Source of the DNA: Acidobacteriota bacterium
GTDB lineage: Bacteria; Acidobacteriota; Blastocatellia; Chloracidobacteriales; JADJPF01
DNA length: 64,000 bases
Assembly (NCBI GenBank): GCA_016213785.1
Contig: JACQZQ010000129.1
Span: 1-64,000 of the forward strand
Direction of reading: 5' to 3'
In this document: positions 27,762 to 37,102 of the stretch, one piece after another
Layout: every line of letters begins with the position of its first letter
Position numbering within the stretch: the stretch's first letter is position 1
Translations under genes and position numbers: made by a program
The notes under the pieces: model-generated
What the model was told of the DNA's origin: nothing
What the model saw: the letters and a program-made list of their open reading frames with translations, nothing else
The model's database searches: none

Positions 27762-28700
27762 TTACCAAGCTAAGCGGCTGCGTCGAGCAATTAAATTAGC
27801 AAGCTCTAAGCCATCTTGATAATCCTCAATGGAAAAAACAATTGTGCTATTATTGCGACTCCTAACTACATAAACAAGGTCTGTTAGCAGGCGAGTACGA
27901 CTGCGGAAGGCTTTTAGCTCAGTAACCTCATCCCAACGAATTGCTATTGATCGTAATATCCCTTGGTAATGAATACCTTCAGCACTAGCAGTAATATTAA
28001 TACGAGAGCAACTCCAGCCCATAATTACTAAAAATAGTCCTATTAGCCCTGATGGAACAGTCCAAATCAAGATTTGTTTAACAAGTAGAACTATTGATGC
28101 GATTAATAAAAGCCCACCTAATGCAAATAAGACATACTTAAAGCGGTTGCGAAAAGGAAATTCTCTTTCCTCTATTAACATTCTAGAAGTAGAGTTTTTA
28201 CTATTAGAGATATAATCAGGAGTAGGTTTTTCTGAAGAAGTTATTACATCTCCCATAGTAGGAGAAATGGCTAAAGGCGCAATTCTTGGATTAGAAGCTT
28301 CTTTTAGTCTAACTGGGACTGATTTAGGTGGAGGGGGAATAAATGGCTCTACTAAAGGAGAATCTTTTACAGTAATAGGAACTTCTTGAGCAATAAAATC
28401 AAAACGAAGTTTTGGCCCTCCTATACCAAATTCAACAACATCGCCATTAACTAACTTAACTTGATCTATTCGTCTTCCACTTACATAAGTACCATTAGTA
28501 GATTTTAAGTCTTTTAAGATAAGATTTTTTCCATCTTGTATTACTTCAGCATGTCTAGTAGAAGCTCTAGTATCATTAGCAGCAAGCCGTACATTTGAAT
28601 TAGGTGCCCGACCAATAGATATAGGAAACGAGCTAAAAACTTCCCGCTCATTTTGTTTTAAGCCAGAAAGGTGTGTCAAAGTAAGTTGCACACTAATCAT
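27762..28700 (-). CDS. FHA-domain membrane protein with PH-like tail
   Basis: The start is ATG 28700, which overlaps the xseB stop by 8 nt (ATGATTAG), implying coupled translation; a TTG 4 codons earlier is less likely. The 312-aa product has an FHA domain at about residues 20-95: SIGRAPNSNVRL, TRASTRHAEVIQDG, LKDLKSTNGTYVSGRRI. A Pro-rich linker follows, then two membrane helices at about 180-230. The C-terminal domain (YQGILRSIAIRWDEVTELKA) resembles a bacterial PH-like fold. FHA binds phospho-Thr, so this may read the output of the Ser/Thr kinases in the window. Confidence 0.85.
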   Translation of the reverse strand: MISVQLTLTHLSGLKQNEREVFSSFPISIGRAPNSNVRLAANDTRASTRHAEVIQDGKNLILKDLKSTNGTYVSGRRIDQVKLVNGDVVEFGIGGPKLRFDFIAQEVPITVKDSPLVEPFIPPPPKSVPVRLKEASNPRIAPLAISPTMGDVITSSEKPTPDYISNSKNSTSRMLIEEREFPFRNRFKYVLFALGGLLLIASIVLLVKQILIWTVPSGLIGLFLVIMGWSCSRINITASAEGIHYQGILRSIAIRWDEVTELKAFRSRTRLLTDLVYVVRSRNNSTIVFSIEDYQDGLELANLIARRSRLAW

Positions 28701-28920
28701 TTTCTTTATCAAATGAGGTTGTTAATATAGTTCCATCTTGCCCTTTAACTAATAATTCAACTTTGCGTTCAGCATCATTGAGTTGTTGTTGACAATAACG
28801 CGAAAGGTGTATACCGCGTTCAAAAAGTTCTAGTGCATGTTGGAGAGGTAGATCGCCTGTTTCCATTTCAGTAACAATTTTTTCTAGTTCAGCTAAAGAA
28901 CCCTCGAAGGTTTGTGTCAT
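28693..28920 (-). CDS. xseB: Exodeoxyribonuclease VII small subunit
   Basis: The 75-aa helical protein has the XseB pattern FEGSLAELEKIVTEMETGDL followed by LQHALELFERGIHLSRYCQQ and LNDAERKVELL. It forms the regulatory stalk of exonuclease VII, which degrades single-stranded DNA. The large subunit gene xseA is not in this window. GAGG precedes the ATG. The last 8 nt overlap the FHA gene. Confidence 0.93.
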   Translation of the reverse strand: MTQTFEGSLAELEKIVTEMETGDLPLQHALELFERGIHLSRYCQQQLNDAERKVELLVKGQDGTILTTSFDKEND

Positions 28921-28997
28921 TATATTCCTCTTTAAATAATGGCAAAATTTTTAATATTGTACCTTGAAAAATAATGATTAGCACCTAGATATTTTGT

Positions 28998-29771
28998 TTA
29001 TTTAATTACCCCTCGTTCAGAAGACTCTATAAATTTTATTAAGTAATCTATCTCTGAAACAGCACCTAACTCTTCTTTAATCTTTTCTAAGGCTTGAGAA
29101 GTGTTTAGTTTAGAAGTCAGTAACAACTTAAAGGCATGTCCAATTTGTTTTAATAACTCATCAGAAAAACCTCGGCGTTTTAAGCCAATAGTATTTGGCC
29201 CATAACACTTAGCATGATTACCAACTGAACGAGCATAGGGAAGAGCATTTTTTACTACTACAGAATAAGCACCTATAAAAGCATGTTTACCAATTCTACA
29301 AAATTGATGGATCCCGCTATAAGCGCCTATAGTAACACAGTCATCTACAATTACATGACCTGCTAAGGATGCTCCATTAGCAAAAATTACTTGATCCCCA
29401 ACAATACAATCATGAGCAATATGAGACTGGGCCATAAAAAAATTATCATTACCTACACGAGTTATTCCACCACCACCAAGAGTTCCTCGATGAACTGTAA
29501 CAAACTCACGAAAGACATTTCTTTCTCCAACTATAAGCTTAGTATATTCCCCCTTAAATTTTAAATCTTGAGGAATCTGACCTAAGCAAGCATAGGGAAA
29601 AAGTCTTGTAGCGCGGCCTATTTCACAAGGGCCATCAACACAAGCATGAGCACCTATCTCTATATCATCATGTAGTATTACATCATCGCCGATAATGGCA
29701 TAAGGCCCAATATTTACTGTATTTGCGATTTCTGCTTTAGGGCTAACTATCGCACTAGGATGTATTGGCAA
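28998..29771 (-). CDS. lpxA: UDP-N-acetylglucosamine acyltransferase
   Basis: The 257-aa left-handed beta-helix protein has many hexapeptide repeats and the LpxA catalytic His in AQSHIAHDCIVGDQVIFAN. YACLGQIPQDLKFKGE and the C-terminal helical domain NTIGLKRRGFSDELLKQIG are also typical. It starts with TTG (codon at 29771), supported by AGGAGG seven nt upstream. It performs the first step of lipid A synthesis, so the organism makes LPS. It lies directly downstream of fabZ. Confidence 0.95.
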   Translation of the reverse strand: MPIHPSAIVSPKAEIANTVNIGPYAIIGDDVILHDDIEIGAHACVDGPCEIGRATRLFPYACLGQIPQDLKFKGEYTKLIVGERNVFREFVTVHRGTLGGGGITRVGNDNFFMAQSHIAHDCIVGDQVIFANGASLAGHVIVDDCVTIGAYSGIHQFCRIGKHAFIGAYSVVVKNALPYARSVGNHAKCYGPNTIGLKRRGFSDELLKQIGHAFKLLLTSKLNTSQALEKIKEELGAVSEIDYLIKFIESSERGVIK

Positions 29772-29833
29772 AGTAAAACCTCCTAATATTATTAAACCTT
29801 AACAATAAATAGGTTAATACCTTTTATAATTAT

Positions 29834-30328
29834 TTAGTTAGTTTTTTTAGTTAATTGATTTATATCTAGTGGTTTAGATTCAAGTGAGTTACGCTCCACA
29901 ATAATAGAGCTTACTTCGGCTTCTGCAACTAATTTGCCTTCTACATAAGCCTCACCCCAAAGTCTACATAGTCTACTTTTTAGTTTTAGGAGAGTCATTT
30001 TTATTCTTAAAGTATCTCCTGGAACTACTGGACGACGGAATTTTGCTTTATCAATTCCAGTAAAAAGCATTATTTTTGTTTGAGGATCATCTATTGTACC
30101 TAAGAGAACCAATCCTCCAGCTTGAGCCATTGCTTCAATAATTAATACACCTGGCATAACAGGAGCACCTGGAAAATGTCCTTGGAAAAAGGGTTCGTTA
30201 AAAGTGACATTTTTTATTGCTGTAATACTTTTACCTGGCTCAAACTCTACTACTCGATCAATAAGAAGAAAAGGATAACGGTGCGGTAATATTTGTTGAA
30301 TTTGTGTTGAGTCTAATATTATTTCCAT
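29834..30328 (-). CDS. fabZ: 3-hydroxyacyl-ACP dehydratase FabZ
   Basis: The start is set at 30328 (MEIILDSTQIQQILPHRYPF), six nt after AAAGGT; a 16-codon longer frame has no ribosome site and no homology-like sequence. The 164-aa hot-dog-fold protein carries the active-site His in HRYPFLLIDRV... and the helix GHFPGAPVMPGVLIIEAMAQ with the catalytic Glu. It dehydrates hydroxyacyl-ACP in fatty acid synthesis and competes with lipid A synthesis for hydroxymyristoyl-ACP, matching its place next to lpxA. Confidence 0.95.
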   Translation of the reverse strand: MEIILDSTQIQQILPHRYPFLLIDRVVEFEPGKSITAIKNVTFNEPFFQGHFPGAPVMPGVLIIEAMAQAGGLVLLGTIDDPQTKIMLFTGIDKAKFRRPVVPGDTLRIKMTLLKLKSRLCRLWGEAYVEGKLVAEAEVSSIIVERNSLESKPLDINQLTKKTN

Positions 30329-30434
30329 AAGTACCTTTGGTAAGTTTACTAAACAGTGATAACTTTTAAGCCACAATAAGATCTAATTAAATCTTATTGT
30401 GGCTTAATAGCTTAAAATTTAGAGTGTTTATTTG

Positions 30435-31067
30435 CTATTTCTTTGCTGGCTCAGGAGGTGCGCTAGCGACAGGATTTAGCTTGTTATATTCCTTAATAAA
30501 GTCTTCTGTAACGTTTATTGCAGGATTCATAAAGACCAGACCGCCTTGAGCAGCAGCAGGAAGGTCAAAAATAACAATTATTTGGCGTTGGCTAGCATAG
30601 CCTTCTAAGAACTTAGAAAGTTTTTCTTGTACTGGGCCTAGAACTTGTTCAGAACGCTTTTGTATATCTTGTTGATAGTCTTCTTTATCGCGGTCAAACT
30701 CTTTTTTAAGTCCATTAAATTGTTCTAGTTTTTGGCTATAGACTTCTGGTTTAATATTTCCACCAGAAGCTTTTAACTCTTCATCTAGTTTAACTAGTTG
30801 ATTTTGTATGTCTTCTATTTTTTTGCGGCGTGGTTGAAATTCAGCTTCAAGTTTATCTATTTGCTTTTTCATTTCTCCAATTCCTTCAGAAAAAGCACGA
30901 GAGTCAATAACAGCAACTTTACCTTCAGAGAGTGGAGCTATTGCACCACCACCACTACCACCAGATTTATTAGATTGTGCAGTAGATTTTACTGCCGATC
31001 CTTGAGCAAAAATACTTACTGTAAATGTGAGTAAGATTAAAGTAGTTAATAAAAACTTTTTTAACAT
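30435..31067 (-). CDS. OmpH/Skp family periplasmic chaperone (copy 2)
   Basis: The 210-aa protein has a signal peptide (KKFLLTTLILLTFTVSIFAQ) and a Gly/Ser-rich spacer. The Skp-like body starts with KVAVIDSRAFSEGIGEMKKQ, then long charged helices forming the coiled-coil arms (about residues 70-150), and ends with QIIVIFDLPAAAQGGLVF. It would carry unfolded outer-membrane proteins across the periplasm. It is a tandem paralogue of the next gene (31132-31725). It is followed by fabZ and lpxA, but lpxD, usual in this cluster, is absent. Confidence 0.9.
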   Translation of the reverse strand: MLKKFLLTTLILLTFTVSIFAQGSAVKSTAQSNKSGGSGGGAIAPLSEGKVAVIDSRAFSEGIGEMKKQIDKLEAEFQPRRKKIEDIQNQLVKLDEELKASGGNIKPEVYSQKLEQFNGLKKEFDRDKEDYQQDIQKRSEQVLGPVQEKLSKFLEGYASQRQIIVIFDLPAAAQGGLVFMNPAINVTEDFIKEYNKLNPVASAPPEPAKK

Positions 31068-31131
31068 AGCACCTCTTAAGAATAAATAAGAATAAAATTT
31101 ATTTTAAAATCCCACTTAAAACTAAACAATA

Positions 31132-31725
31132 TTATTTCTTTACTGCTGGTTCAGGTGGAGCGCCTGCTGAGTTTTGCTTGTTGTATTCTTTAATAAAATC
31201 TTCTGTAATATTTGTCCCAGGATTAAGAAATACAAGTCCTGATTGTGCAGCGGGGGCAAGATCAAAAACTACTACAATATCTCGTGAAGCAGCATAACTT
31301 TCTAAGAACTTTAGTACTTTATCGCGTATTGGGCCTAGTGCAACTTCAGAGCGTTTTTGATAATCTTGTTGGAAATCTTCGCGTTTACGTTCAAAATCTC
31401 TTTTTGTTGTTTGGAGTTTATCTGCTTTTTGTTGTTGAAGTCTAAGGTCTTTTTCTTTCTTTATATCATCATCTAAAGCAACTAGTTGTTGTTGGAGTCC
31501 TTCTAGTTCCTTAAATCTTGGTTGAAAATCAACTTCAAGCTTATCTAGCTGCTTTTTCATCTCTCCAATTCCATCACCAAAAGCACGAGAATCTATTATA
31601 GCAACTTTACCTGTGGGTATTGCTCCACTACCTTGAGCAGTACTTTTAACAGCAGAGCCTTGGGCATAAGTCATTACTGTCAAAGCAAAAATCATTAACA
31701 TAACCGCAAATAGACGCTTAAACAT
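31132..31725 (-). CDS. OmpH/Skp family periplasmic chaperone (copy 1)
   Basis: The 197-aa protein has a signal peptide (FKRLFAVMLMIFALTVMTYA). The body, GKVAIIDSRAFGDGIGEMKK... to DIVVVFDLAPAAQSGLVFLN, aligns end to end with the neighbouring copy. Charged helices at about residues 60-140 form the expected coiled coil. It is first in the ompH-ompH-fabZ-lpxA run, with 223 bp of AT-rich upstream DNA that should hold the operon promoter. Two tandem copies suggest duplication with possible subunit mixing in the Skp trimer. Confidence 0.9.
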   Translation of the reverse strand: MFKRLFAVMLMIFALTVMTYAQGSAVKSTAQGSGAIPTGKVAIIDSRAFGDGIGEMKKQLDKLEVDFQPRFKELEGLQQQLVALDDDIKKEKDLRLQQQKADKLQTTKRDFERKREDFQQDYQKRSEVALGPIRDKVLKFLESYAASRDIVVVFDLAPAAQSGLVFLNPGTNITEDFIKEYNKQNSAGAPPEPAVKK

Positions 31726-31948
31726 AAATCTTATTAAAAACTCCCTTTCTAATTTGTGTTATTTGGATTTACTTACTTTGTACTTTGTTTAATGTGATTT
31801 TAGTAGGCAATACAGGCAAGCAAGTAAATAGCCATTATAACCAAGTGACATTTCTAGCGCAACCTAAGCAAAAAGGAAAAATCTTTATATTTCTTTTTAT
31901 TCGCTTATTTAGGCTAAAAAGAGCTTAGTTTTCTAACCATAACTATAA

Positions 31949-33502
31949 CTAAATAATACCTAAACTTATTGCCGTTGGATAATCAATTAAACCTGTTGGA
32001 CGCAATTGATTATCATTTTGATAACTTATTATAGCTCGTTTTACTGATGGGCTAATTCGCCCGTTTGCTACTGAGCGTAAATAACCTAGTTCTTGTAATT
32101 TTACTTGTGCTGCATAAATAGTTCTTGAATCAGAAAATATTTTCTCCTGCTCTTCTTCAGTAAATTTACTTTTAGATTTACTAACAGAAATTGCATTAGG
32201 GATTCTTAAAGGTTGAGTAAGTAAAAGTCCAAACTCTGTACCAGGTTCTACTAATGCCTCTTGACCATTTGTAAGCAGTACCCCTAGTATACCTGCGCCT
32301 GCTCCAATAGCGGCACCAATACCTGCACCCTTTCCACCTCCAGCAATAGCACCTATTACAGCACCTCCAGCAGCACCTCCTCCAATAAAGACGACTGATC
32401 GTTTGCTAGAAGATGTTTCTACATGACCTTCCTTATCAATTTTAGTATTCTGTTCTTTACTTAAGCCACTTAAATCGCCAACAACATTTACCGATCGATT
32501 AGAAGGGAGTATTAAACGATCAAAATTTATTCCTATTGTCCCAGATTTATTACCTTTACGCGCTTTTTCAACAGAAATAACTCTACCTTCTACCCTACAA
32601 CCAGCAGGCAAAACCGATAACTGATCAACTTTTACATCCTCAAAAAGTCTAGCCTCAAATTTATCTCCAACCCTAGCTGTTGCAGAGGTTAACCGAGTTT
32701 CCATTTTTAGTTTTAATATTGTGTCAGGAAAAATTACTATCTCTTGCTTATTAACAGAAATTTTATTAGAAGTATTTGCAGTAGAATTTCTAGATTTTGA
32801 GTTATTTGGCTCAGTTTCAATAGGAGTTGGAGGTGTGTCTGAATTATTTCTAGCTTGGCTACTATTATCAGTACTACGCTCATCATAGCCTTTATAATCA
32901 GGGTTTTGGACACTAGTTAAACTACTATCACAAGCACAAGGAACTTCAATTTCTCCTATATCTGAGCTTTGATCTCCAACTACAGCCCATTGTCCGCTTG
33001 TAGGAGCACATTTGCTAATAAAAGAAAAACCAAAAACCTTATCGCCTTTTGTTGAGCTATCACCATTAGGTGTAATTTGATAACTAGGAATAAATTGCAG
33101 TCCCCAAAGCTTAGTTTTCCCTATTGCAGGCTCAAAGAAACTTCCCCCAGAATTTAGTTGCCAGCCATCAGATTGTAAATTTTTTACCAAATGATATGCC
33201 CCTTCTCCACAAGGAAAAATAATCTCAAACCGATTAACCAAATCATAACTTAATTTTCCATAGTCTAACTGCTCCAAAGTATAGTTATAAAGATAACCAT
33301 CCTTACCACCATTTACTAAAACACTTACCTTAAAACGAAAAGATGATCGCTCATTACTAGTAGGATTTTTACGTGATAGTTTTGGTCTTTCTTGAGCAAA
33401 GATTAAAAAATTATTGGATAGGATAAACGATAGTAGGGTAAGTACACTAAGTATTAAGTTTTTAGCACTTAATTTAGATTTTAATAAAGGGGCTTGAGAC
33501 AT
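31949..33502 (-). CDS. Secreted protein with glycine-zipper and peptidoglycan-binding-like domain
   Basis: The 517-aa protein has a signal peptide (LILSVLTLLSFILSNNFLIF). The N-terminal half has two Cys-containing strands (IIFPCGEGAYHLVKN and GEIEVPCACDS) and no recognised fold. The middle holds a beta domain (TRLTSATARVGDKFEARLFE, SVLPAGCRVEGRVI) of the kind seen in TrbI/conjugal-like or membrane-anchored barrels. A glycine-zipper follows (GGGAAGGAVIGAIAGGGKG). The C-terminal 60 residues form a PG_binding_1-like motif (QVKLQELGYLRSVANGRISP). Likely located in the envelope. Function unknown. Confidence 0.72.
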   Translation of the reverse strand: MSQAPLLKSKLSAKNLILSVLTLLSFILSNNFLIFAQERPKLSRKNPTSNERSSFRFKVSVLVNGGKDGYLYNYTLEQLDYGKLSYDLVNRFEIIFPCGEGAYHLVKNLQSDGWQLNSGGSFFEPAIGKTKLWGLQFIPSYQITPNGDSSTKGDKVFGFSFISKCAPTSGQWAVVGDQSSDIGEIEVPCACDSSLTSVQNPDYKGYDERSTDNSSQARNNSDTPPTPIETEPNNSKSRNSTANTSNKISVNKQEIVIFPDTILKLKMETRLTSATARVGDKFEARLFEDVKVDQLSVLPAGCRVEGRVISVEKARKGNKSGTIGINFDRLILPSNRSVNVVGDLSGLSKEQNTKIDKEGHVETSSSKRSVVFIGGGAAGGAVIGAIAGGGKGAGIGAAIGAGAGILGVLLTNGQEALVEPGTEFGLLLTQPLRIPNAISVSKSKSKFTEEEQEKIFSDSRTIYAAQVKLQELGYLRSVANGRISPSVKRAIISYQNDNQLRPTGLIDYPTAISLGII

Positions 33503-33660
33503 TCTTTTCTCCTCAAACTAACCAGGTTTGTAATATAAGTTTATTGGTTTATCGCTTAAATAGATTGGCAATGTAGAGTCTTGTAGTCTTAGACGAACAC
33601 TTGTTAAAAAGCGTTGGCTAAGCAAGAAAAAAGCATTATTTCTAAAACTTATTTCTAAAA

Positions 33661-34503
33661 CTACTTGCCTACTAAAAACTCATAGAAAACCTTTGTTAGC
33701 TGTGCAAACTCTTGACAACTTAATGTTTCTGCACGTCTTTGAGGATCAATTAATGCTGAATTTAGTAGCTTGCTTATTTCATCGCTTGATAGTTTTGGGT
33801 TTATTAGATCAGCAGAAGACTTTAAGTTATTTAATATAGTCTTACGTCTTTGAGAAAAAGCACCTTGCAGAATTTTTACTAGCATTTCATCATCTACAAC
33901 CTCAGCAATTGGTTCTTTGTAAACATCTAAATGTAAAATAGCAGAATCTACTTTAGGAATAGGTCGAAATGAGCCTGGTTTTACTAAAAAAAGTATTCTT
34001 GTTTTAGCATAAAGCTGTGCTATTACAGAAAGTATTCCATAGTCTTTACTTCCTGGAGGATTTGCAATTCTTTCAGCAACTTCTCTTTGAAGCATTAAGG
34101 TCATATCTTGAACTATATGACGTACTTTTATTAACTTAGTTAATATTGCTGTAGAAATATAGTAGGGTAAATTTGCGACTACACGAATTTTTTTATTTAA
34201 CTCAGGGTGTAAATTTAGTTGATCACTTATTAAATATTCAATACTTACATCAAGAATATCTTCATGCACAACACTTAAGTTTTTTTCAGAGAATTTATTT
34301 TTTAGTTCTTCTGATAGCTCATCATCTAGTTCAACAGCAACAACTAATCCTGCTTGTTTTATAAGTATTTCCGTTAATGCACCATGTCCTGGGCCTATTT
34401 CTAAAATAAGTTCGTTATTTTTTGGTGAGACACTACTAACAATACGAGAAATTATATTGTGATCAATAAGGAAATTTTGCCCTAAACTCTTTTTAGCTTT
34501 CAA
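33661..34503 (-). CDS. rsmA: 16S rRNA (adenine1518/1519-N6)-dimethyltransferase
   Basis: The 280-aa protein opens with the RsmA/KsgA signature KKSLGQNFLIDHNIISRIV. It has SAM-binding ILEIGPGHGALTEILI, the acidic VAVELDDELS and the catalytic NLPYYIST (NLPY motif). The start is TTG at 34503, needed to keep the KAKKSLGQNF end. It dimethylates two adjacent adenines in helix 45 of 16S rRNA. It follows ribD and glmU on the same strand. Confidence 0.95.
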   Translation of the reverse strand: MKAKKSLGQNFLIDHNIISRIVSSVSPKNNELILEIGPGHGALTEILIKQAGLVVAVELDDELSEELKNKFSEKNLSVVHEDILDVSIEYLISDQLNLHPELNKKIRVVANLPYYISTAILTKLIKVRHIVQDMTLMLQREVAERIANPPGSKDYGILSVIAQLYAKTRILFLVKPGSFRPIPKVDSAILHLDVYKEPIAEVVDDEMLVKILQGAFSQRRKTILNNLKSSADLINPKLSSDEISKLLNSALIDPQRRAETLSCQEFAQLTKVFYEFLVGK

Positions 34504-34527
34504 AATATTCTTTCTAATTTTAACCTA

Positions 34528-35679
34528 TTAGTTTTCTAGAGTTACTTTACTTACTAGTTTTGGATAGCCTGTTACTTGAATATCTTGTTGATGTCTAGTG
34601 ATTTCAATATTTTCTAATTCTACAGCTTGATCTAGAGTAGAAAACCCTTCCCCACCAACGGCAGAAATTGCACGACTTCCGCCTATTAGTTTAGGGGCAA
34701 TAAAAAACGTGGCTTTATCAAATAGCTTTTCAGTAAGAAATTGCCCTGTAATATTTGCACCACCTTCAACAATTAAGCTAGTGATTTTTCTACGGGTTAG
34801 CTCTGCTAACATTCCTGAAAGTGAGACTTGCCCATCAATTCCTGCCTCAAAAATAACTTGTGCTCCTCTAGCTTCATATTCTTTTACTCTAGCTTGAAGG
34901 GCTAATATTCCTCCATGTGCTTTTGATGCAGCCATTTCATCTGCAAAAATTAGTACTGGGTTAATATCTGCTGTAGTAAGTATTTTTGCTGTTAGTGGAG
35001 TGCTTAGCCGTCCATCAACTATTACCCTAATTAAAGCACGATGTCGTCTAGCTTCAATACGTAGGGTTAATTCTGGGTCGTCATCTACTATAGTTCCTGC
35101 ACCAGCTAAAATTGCATCATATTCAGCACGAAGTAGTTGTGAGGCTTGTCTAGAAGCTTCGCTTGTAATCCATTTTGAATGTCTAGTATGTGTAGCAATT
35201 TTTCCATCAAGAGTCATTGCAGTTTTTAGTAAAACAAAAGGGCGATTATTAGTAATAAATGTAATAAATTTTTCATTAAGTAATTTAGCTTCTTTTTCAC
35301 ATACCCCTACAACTACTTCTATTCCATTAAGTTGTAAAATATGCAAGCCTTTACCACCAACTAAGGGATTAGGATCTGTAATAGCAACTACGACCTTATG
35401 TACTCCACTACGTAAAATAGCGTCAGTACAAGGAGGAGTACGCCCATGATGGCAACATGGCTCAAGGTTTACATAAAGCGTAGCACCTATAGCAAGACTA
35501 CCAGCTTCTCTAAGCGCATTTATTTCAGCATGATCAAGGGTTTCATAACGGTGATAACCCCGCCCAAGCACTACATCGCTTTTAACTACTAGTGCACCTA
35601 CCATTGGATTAGGGCTTACTTGTCCTTGCCCTTTAGCAGCAAGTTTTAAGACTTGTTGCATATATTTAACATCATCCAT
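34528..35679 (-). CDS. ribD: Bifunctional riboflavin biosynthesis deaminase/reductase
   Basis: The 383-aa length fits RibD. The N-terminal deaminase domain has zinc ligands HAEINALREAG and the PCC motif in EPCCHHGRTPPCTDAI. The C-terminal reductase domain begins near LLKTAMTLDGKIATHTRHSK and has LIVEGGANITGQFL. It catalyses the second and third steps from the GTP cyclohydrolase II product. Other rib genes are not in this window, so the pathway is scattered. It is 17 bp from glmU and 24 bp from rsmA, so the three are probably an operon. Confidence 0.95.
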   Translation of the reverse strand: MDDVKYMQQVLKLAAKGQGQVSPNPMVGALVVKSDVVLGRGYHRYETLDHAEINALREAGSLAIGATLYVNLEPCCHHGRTPPCTDAILRSGVHKVVVAITDPNPLVGGKGLHILQLNGIEVVVGVCEKEAKLLNEKFITFITNNRPFVLLKTAMTLDGKIATHTRHSKWITSEASRQASQLLRAEYDAILAGAGTIVDDDPELTLRIEARRHRALIRVIVDGRLSTPLTAKILTTADINPVLIFADEMAASKAHGGILALQARVKEYEARGAQVIFEAGIDGQVSLSGMLAELTRRKITSLIVEGGANITGQFLTEKLFDKATFFIAPKLIGGSRAISAVGGEGFSTLDQAVELENIEITRHQQDIQVTGYPKLVSKVTLEN

Positions 35680-35695
35680 AAATTACCCTTTTGTT

Positions 35696-37102
35696 TTAAG
35701 TTTTTGTTAATGTTCTTTTTACTATAGCTGGAATCCCTATGGCTAGAGAATTTTCTGGAATATCTTTTGTAACAACTGATCCTGCGCCAGTCATAGAACC
35801 CTGTCCAACACGTACAGGAGCCACAAGCATTGTATCACTACCTATTTTTACATTATCATCAATAATTGTTGCATGCTTATTTTTACCATCATAGTTACAA
35901 GTAATAGTACCAGCACCAATATTTACACTAGCGCCTATAGTAGCGTCACCTAAATAAGACAAGTGCATTGCTTTAGTATGTTGCCCTATTCTAGATTTTT
36001 TAACCTCTACAAAATTACCTATTGTAGAACCATTTTCTAAATGAGTTCCCATTCTTAAATGGGCAAATGGCCCAACTGTAGTTTGGTCAGCTAAAAACGA
36101 ATCTGCTATTAAAGAATAATCCCTAATAAATACATTGTTAGCTAAATGTGAATTTATTAAGTGAGCGCCTGTACTAATAGTACAATTTGCTCCTATAGTT
36201 GTTTCCCCTTCAATAATTGTATTTGGATAAATTACCGTATCCATACCTATTTTTACATCAAGGTCAATAAAAGTACTTGCAGGGTCAATAAGTGTAACTC
36301 CTTCTAACATCAAGCTTTCTAGCTTAGTCGTCCTCATTCTATGTTCAGCGCTAGCTAATTCAATACGATTGTTAATACCTAATACTTCTTCTGGATTCAT
36401 ATGCTGATAAACAGCAACTTTTTTATTTTGGCTACTAATTGCTGATAAAACATCTGTCAAATAATACTCACCTTGAGCATTGTTAGGAGAAATTCTCTCT
36501 AGTGCAGAAAATAAGGCTTGAGATTCAAAACAATAAATTCCTGAGTTAATTTCATCTATTTCTAGTTCTTTAGCATTAGCATCACGGTGTTCAACAATAT
36601 GGCTAAAGTTATTTTCTTCATTGCGAATAATACGACCATAACCTGCTGGGTTAGCTACCTTAGTAGATAGCACAGTAGCCGTAACATTAAGTTCTTTATG
36701 ATTGCTAAATAAGGATTTTAAGGTGTTACTAGTAATTAGCGGAACATCTCCAGATAAGACCAAAATAGGAGTACTATCTTTAGCTAAAAGCTCTTTAGCC
36801 ATCATTACAGCATGTCCTGTTCCTTTTTGTTCAATTTGTGAGACAAATTCTGGTGGAGTAGGTCTAGAGTTATTGTGTTCTTCTTTTTTTGATAATTTGT
36901 TGTGAAAATGTTTTAGCACTTGTTCAACATCGCTTGCTTGATGTCCAACAATAAAAACAACACGTTTGGGGCTTAAACCTAAAGCTGCTTGGTAGACGTG
37001 GTTAATTAAGGGCTGACCAACCAGTTTATGAAGCACTTTAGCTTTTTGTGACTTCATACGTGTACCTAGCCCTGCGGCCATTATTAAAATATTCAAATCC
37101 AT
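35696..37102 (-). CDS. glmU: Bifunctional GlmU (UDP-GlcNAc synthesis)
   Basis: The 468-aa protein has the N-terminal uridyltransferase with LIMAAGLGTRMKSQKAKVLH and LVLSGDVPLI. A left-handed beta-helix acetyltransferase follows from about residue 255, with hexapeptide repeats and GNFVEVKKSRIGQHTKAMHL plus LGDATIGASVNIGAGTITCN. It makes UDP-N-acetylglucosamine for peptidoglycan, lipid A (via lpxA here) and bacillithiol (via bshA here). First gene of the glmU-ribD-rsmA run, divergent from guaB. Confidence 0.96.
   Translation of the reverse strand: MDLNILIMAAGLGTRMKSQKAKVLHKLVGQPLINHVYQAALGLSPKRVVFIVGHQASDVEQVLKHFHNKLSKKEEHNNSRPTPPEFVSQIEQKGTGHAVMMAKELLAKDSTPILVLSGDVPLITSNTLKSLFSNHKELNVTATVLSTKVANPAGYGRIIRNEENNFSHIVEHRDANAKELEIDEINSGIYCFESQALFSALERISPNNAQGEYYLTDVLSAISSQNKKVAVYQHMNPEEVLGINNRIELASAEHRMRTTKLESLMLEGVTLIDPASTFIDLDVKIGMDTVIYPNTIIEGETTIGANCTISTGAHLINSHLANNVFIRDYSLIADSFLADQTTVGPFAHLRMGTHLENGSTIGNFVEVKKSRIGQHTKAMHLSYLGDATIGASVNIGAGTITCNYDGKNKHATIIDDNVKIGSDTMLVAPVRVGQGSMTGAGSVVTKDIPENSLAIGIPAIVKRTLTKT

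Noticed and set aside
35000-35449. 149-codon open frame on the plus strand opposite ribD
   Set aside because: It lies wholly within the well-supported ribD gene, has no ribosome site and low-complexity Ser/Thr-rich translation typical of antisense frames.
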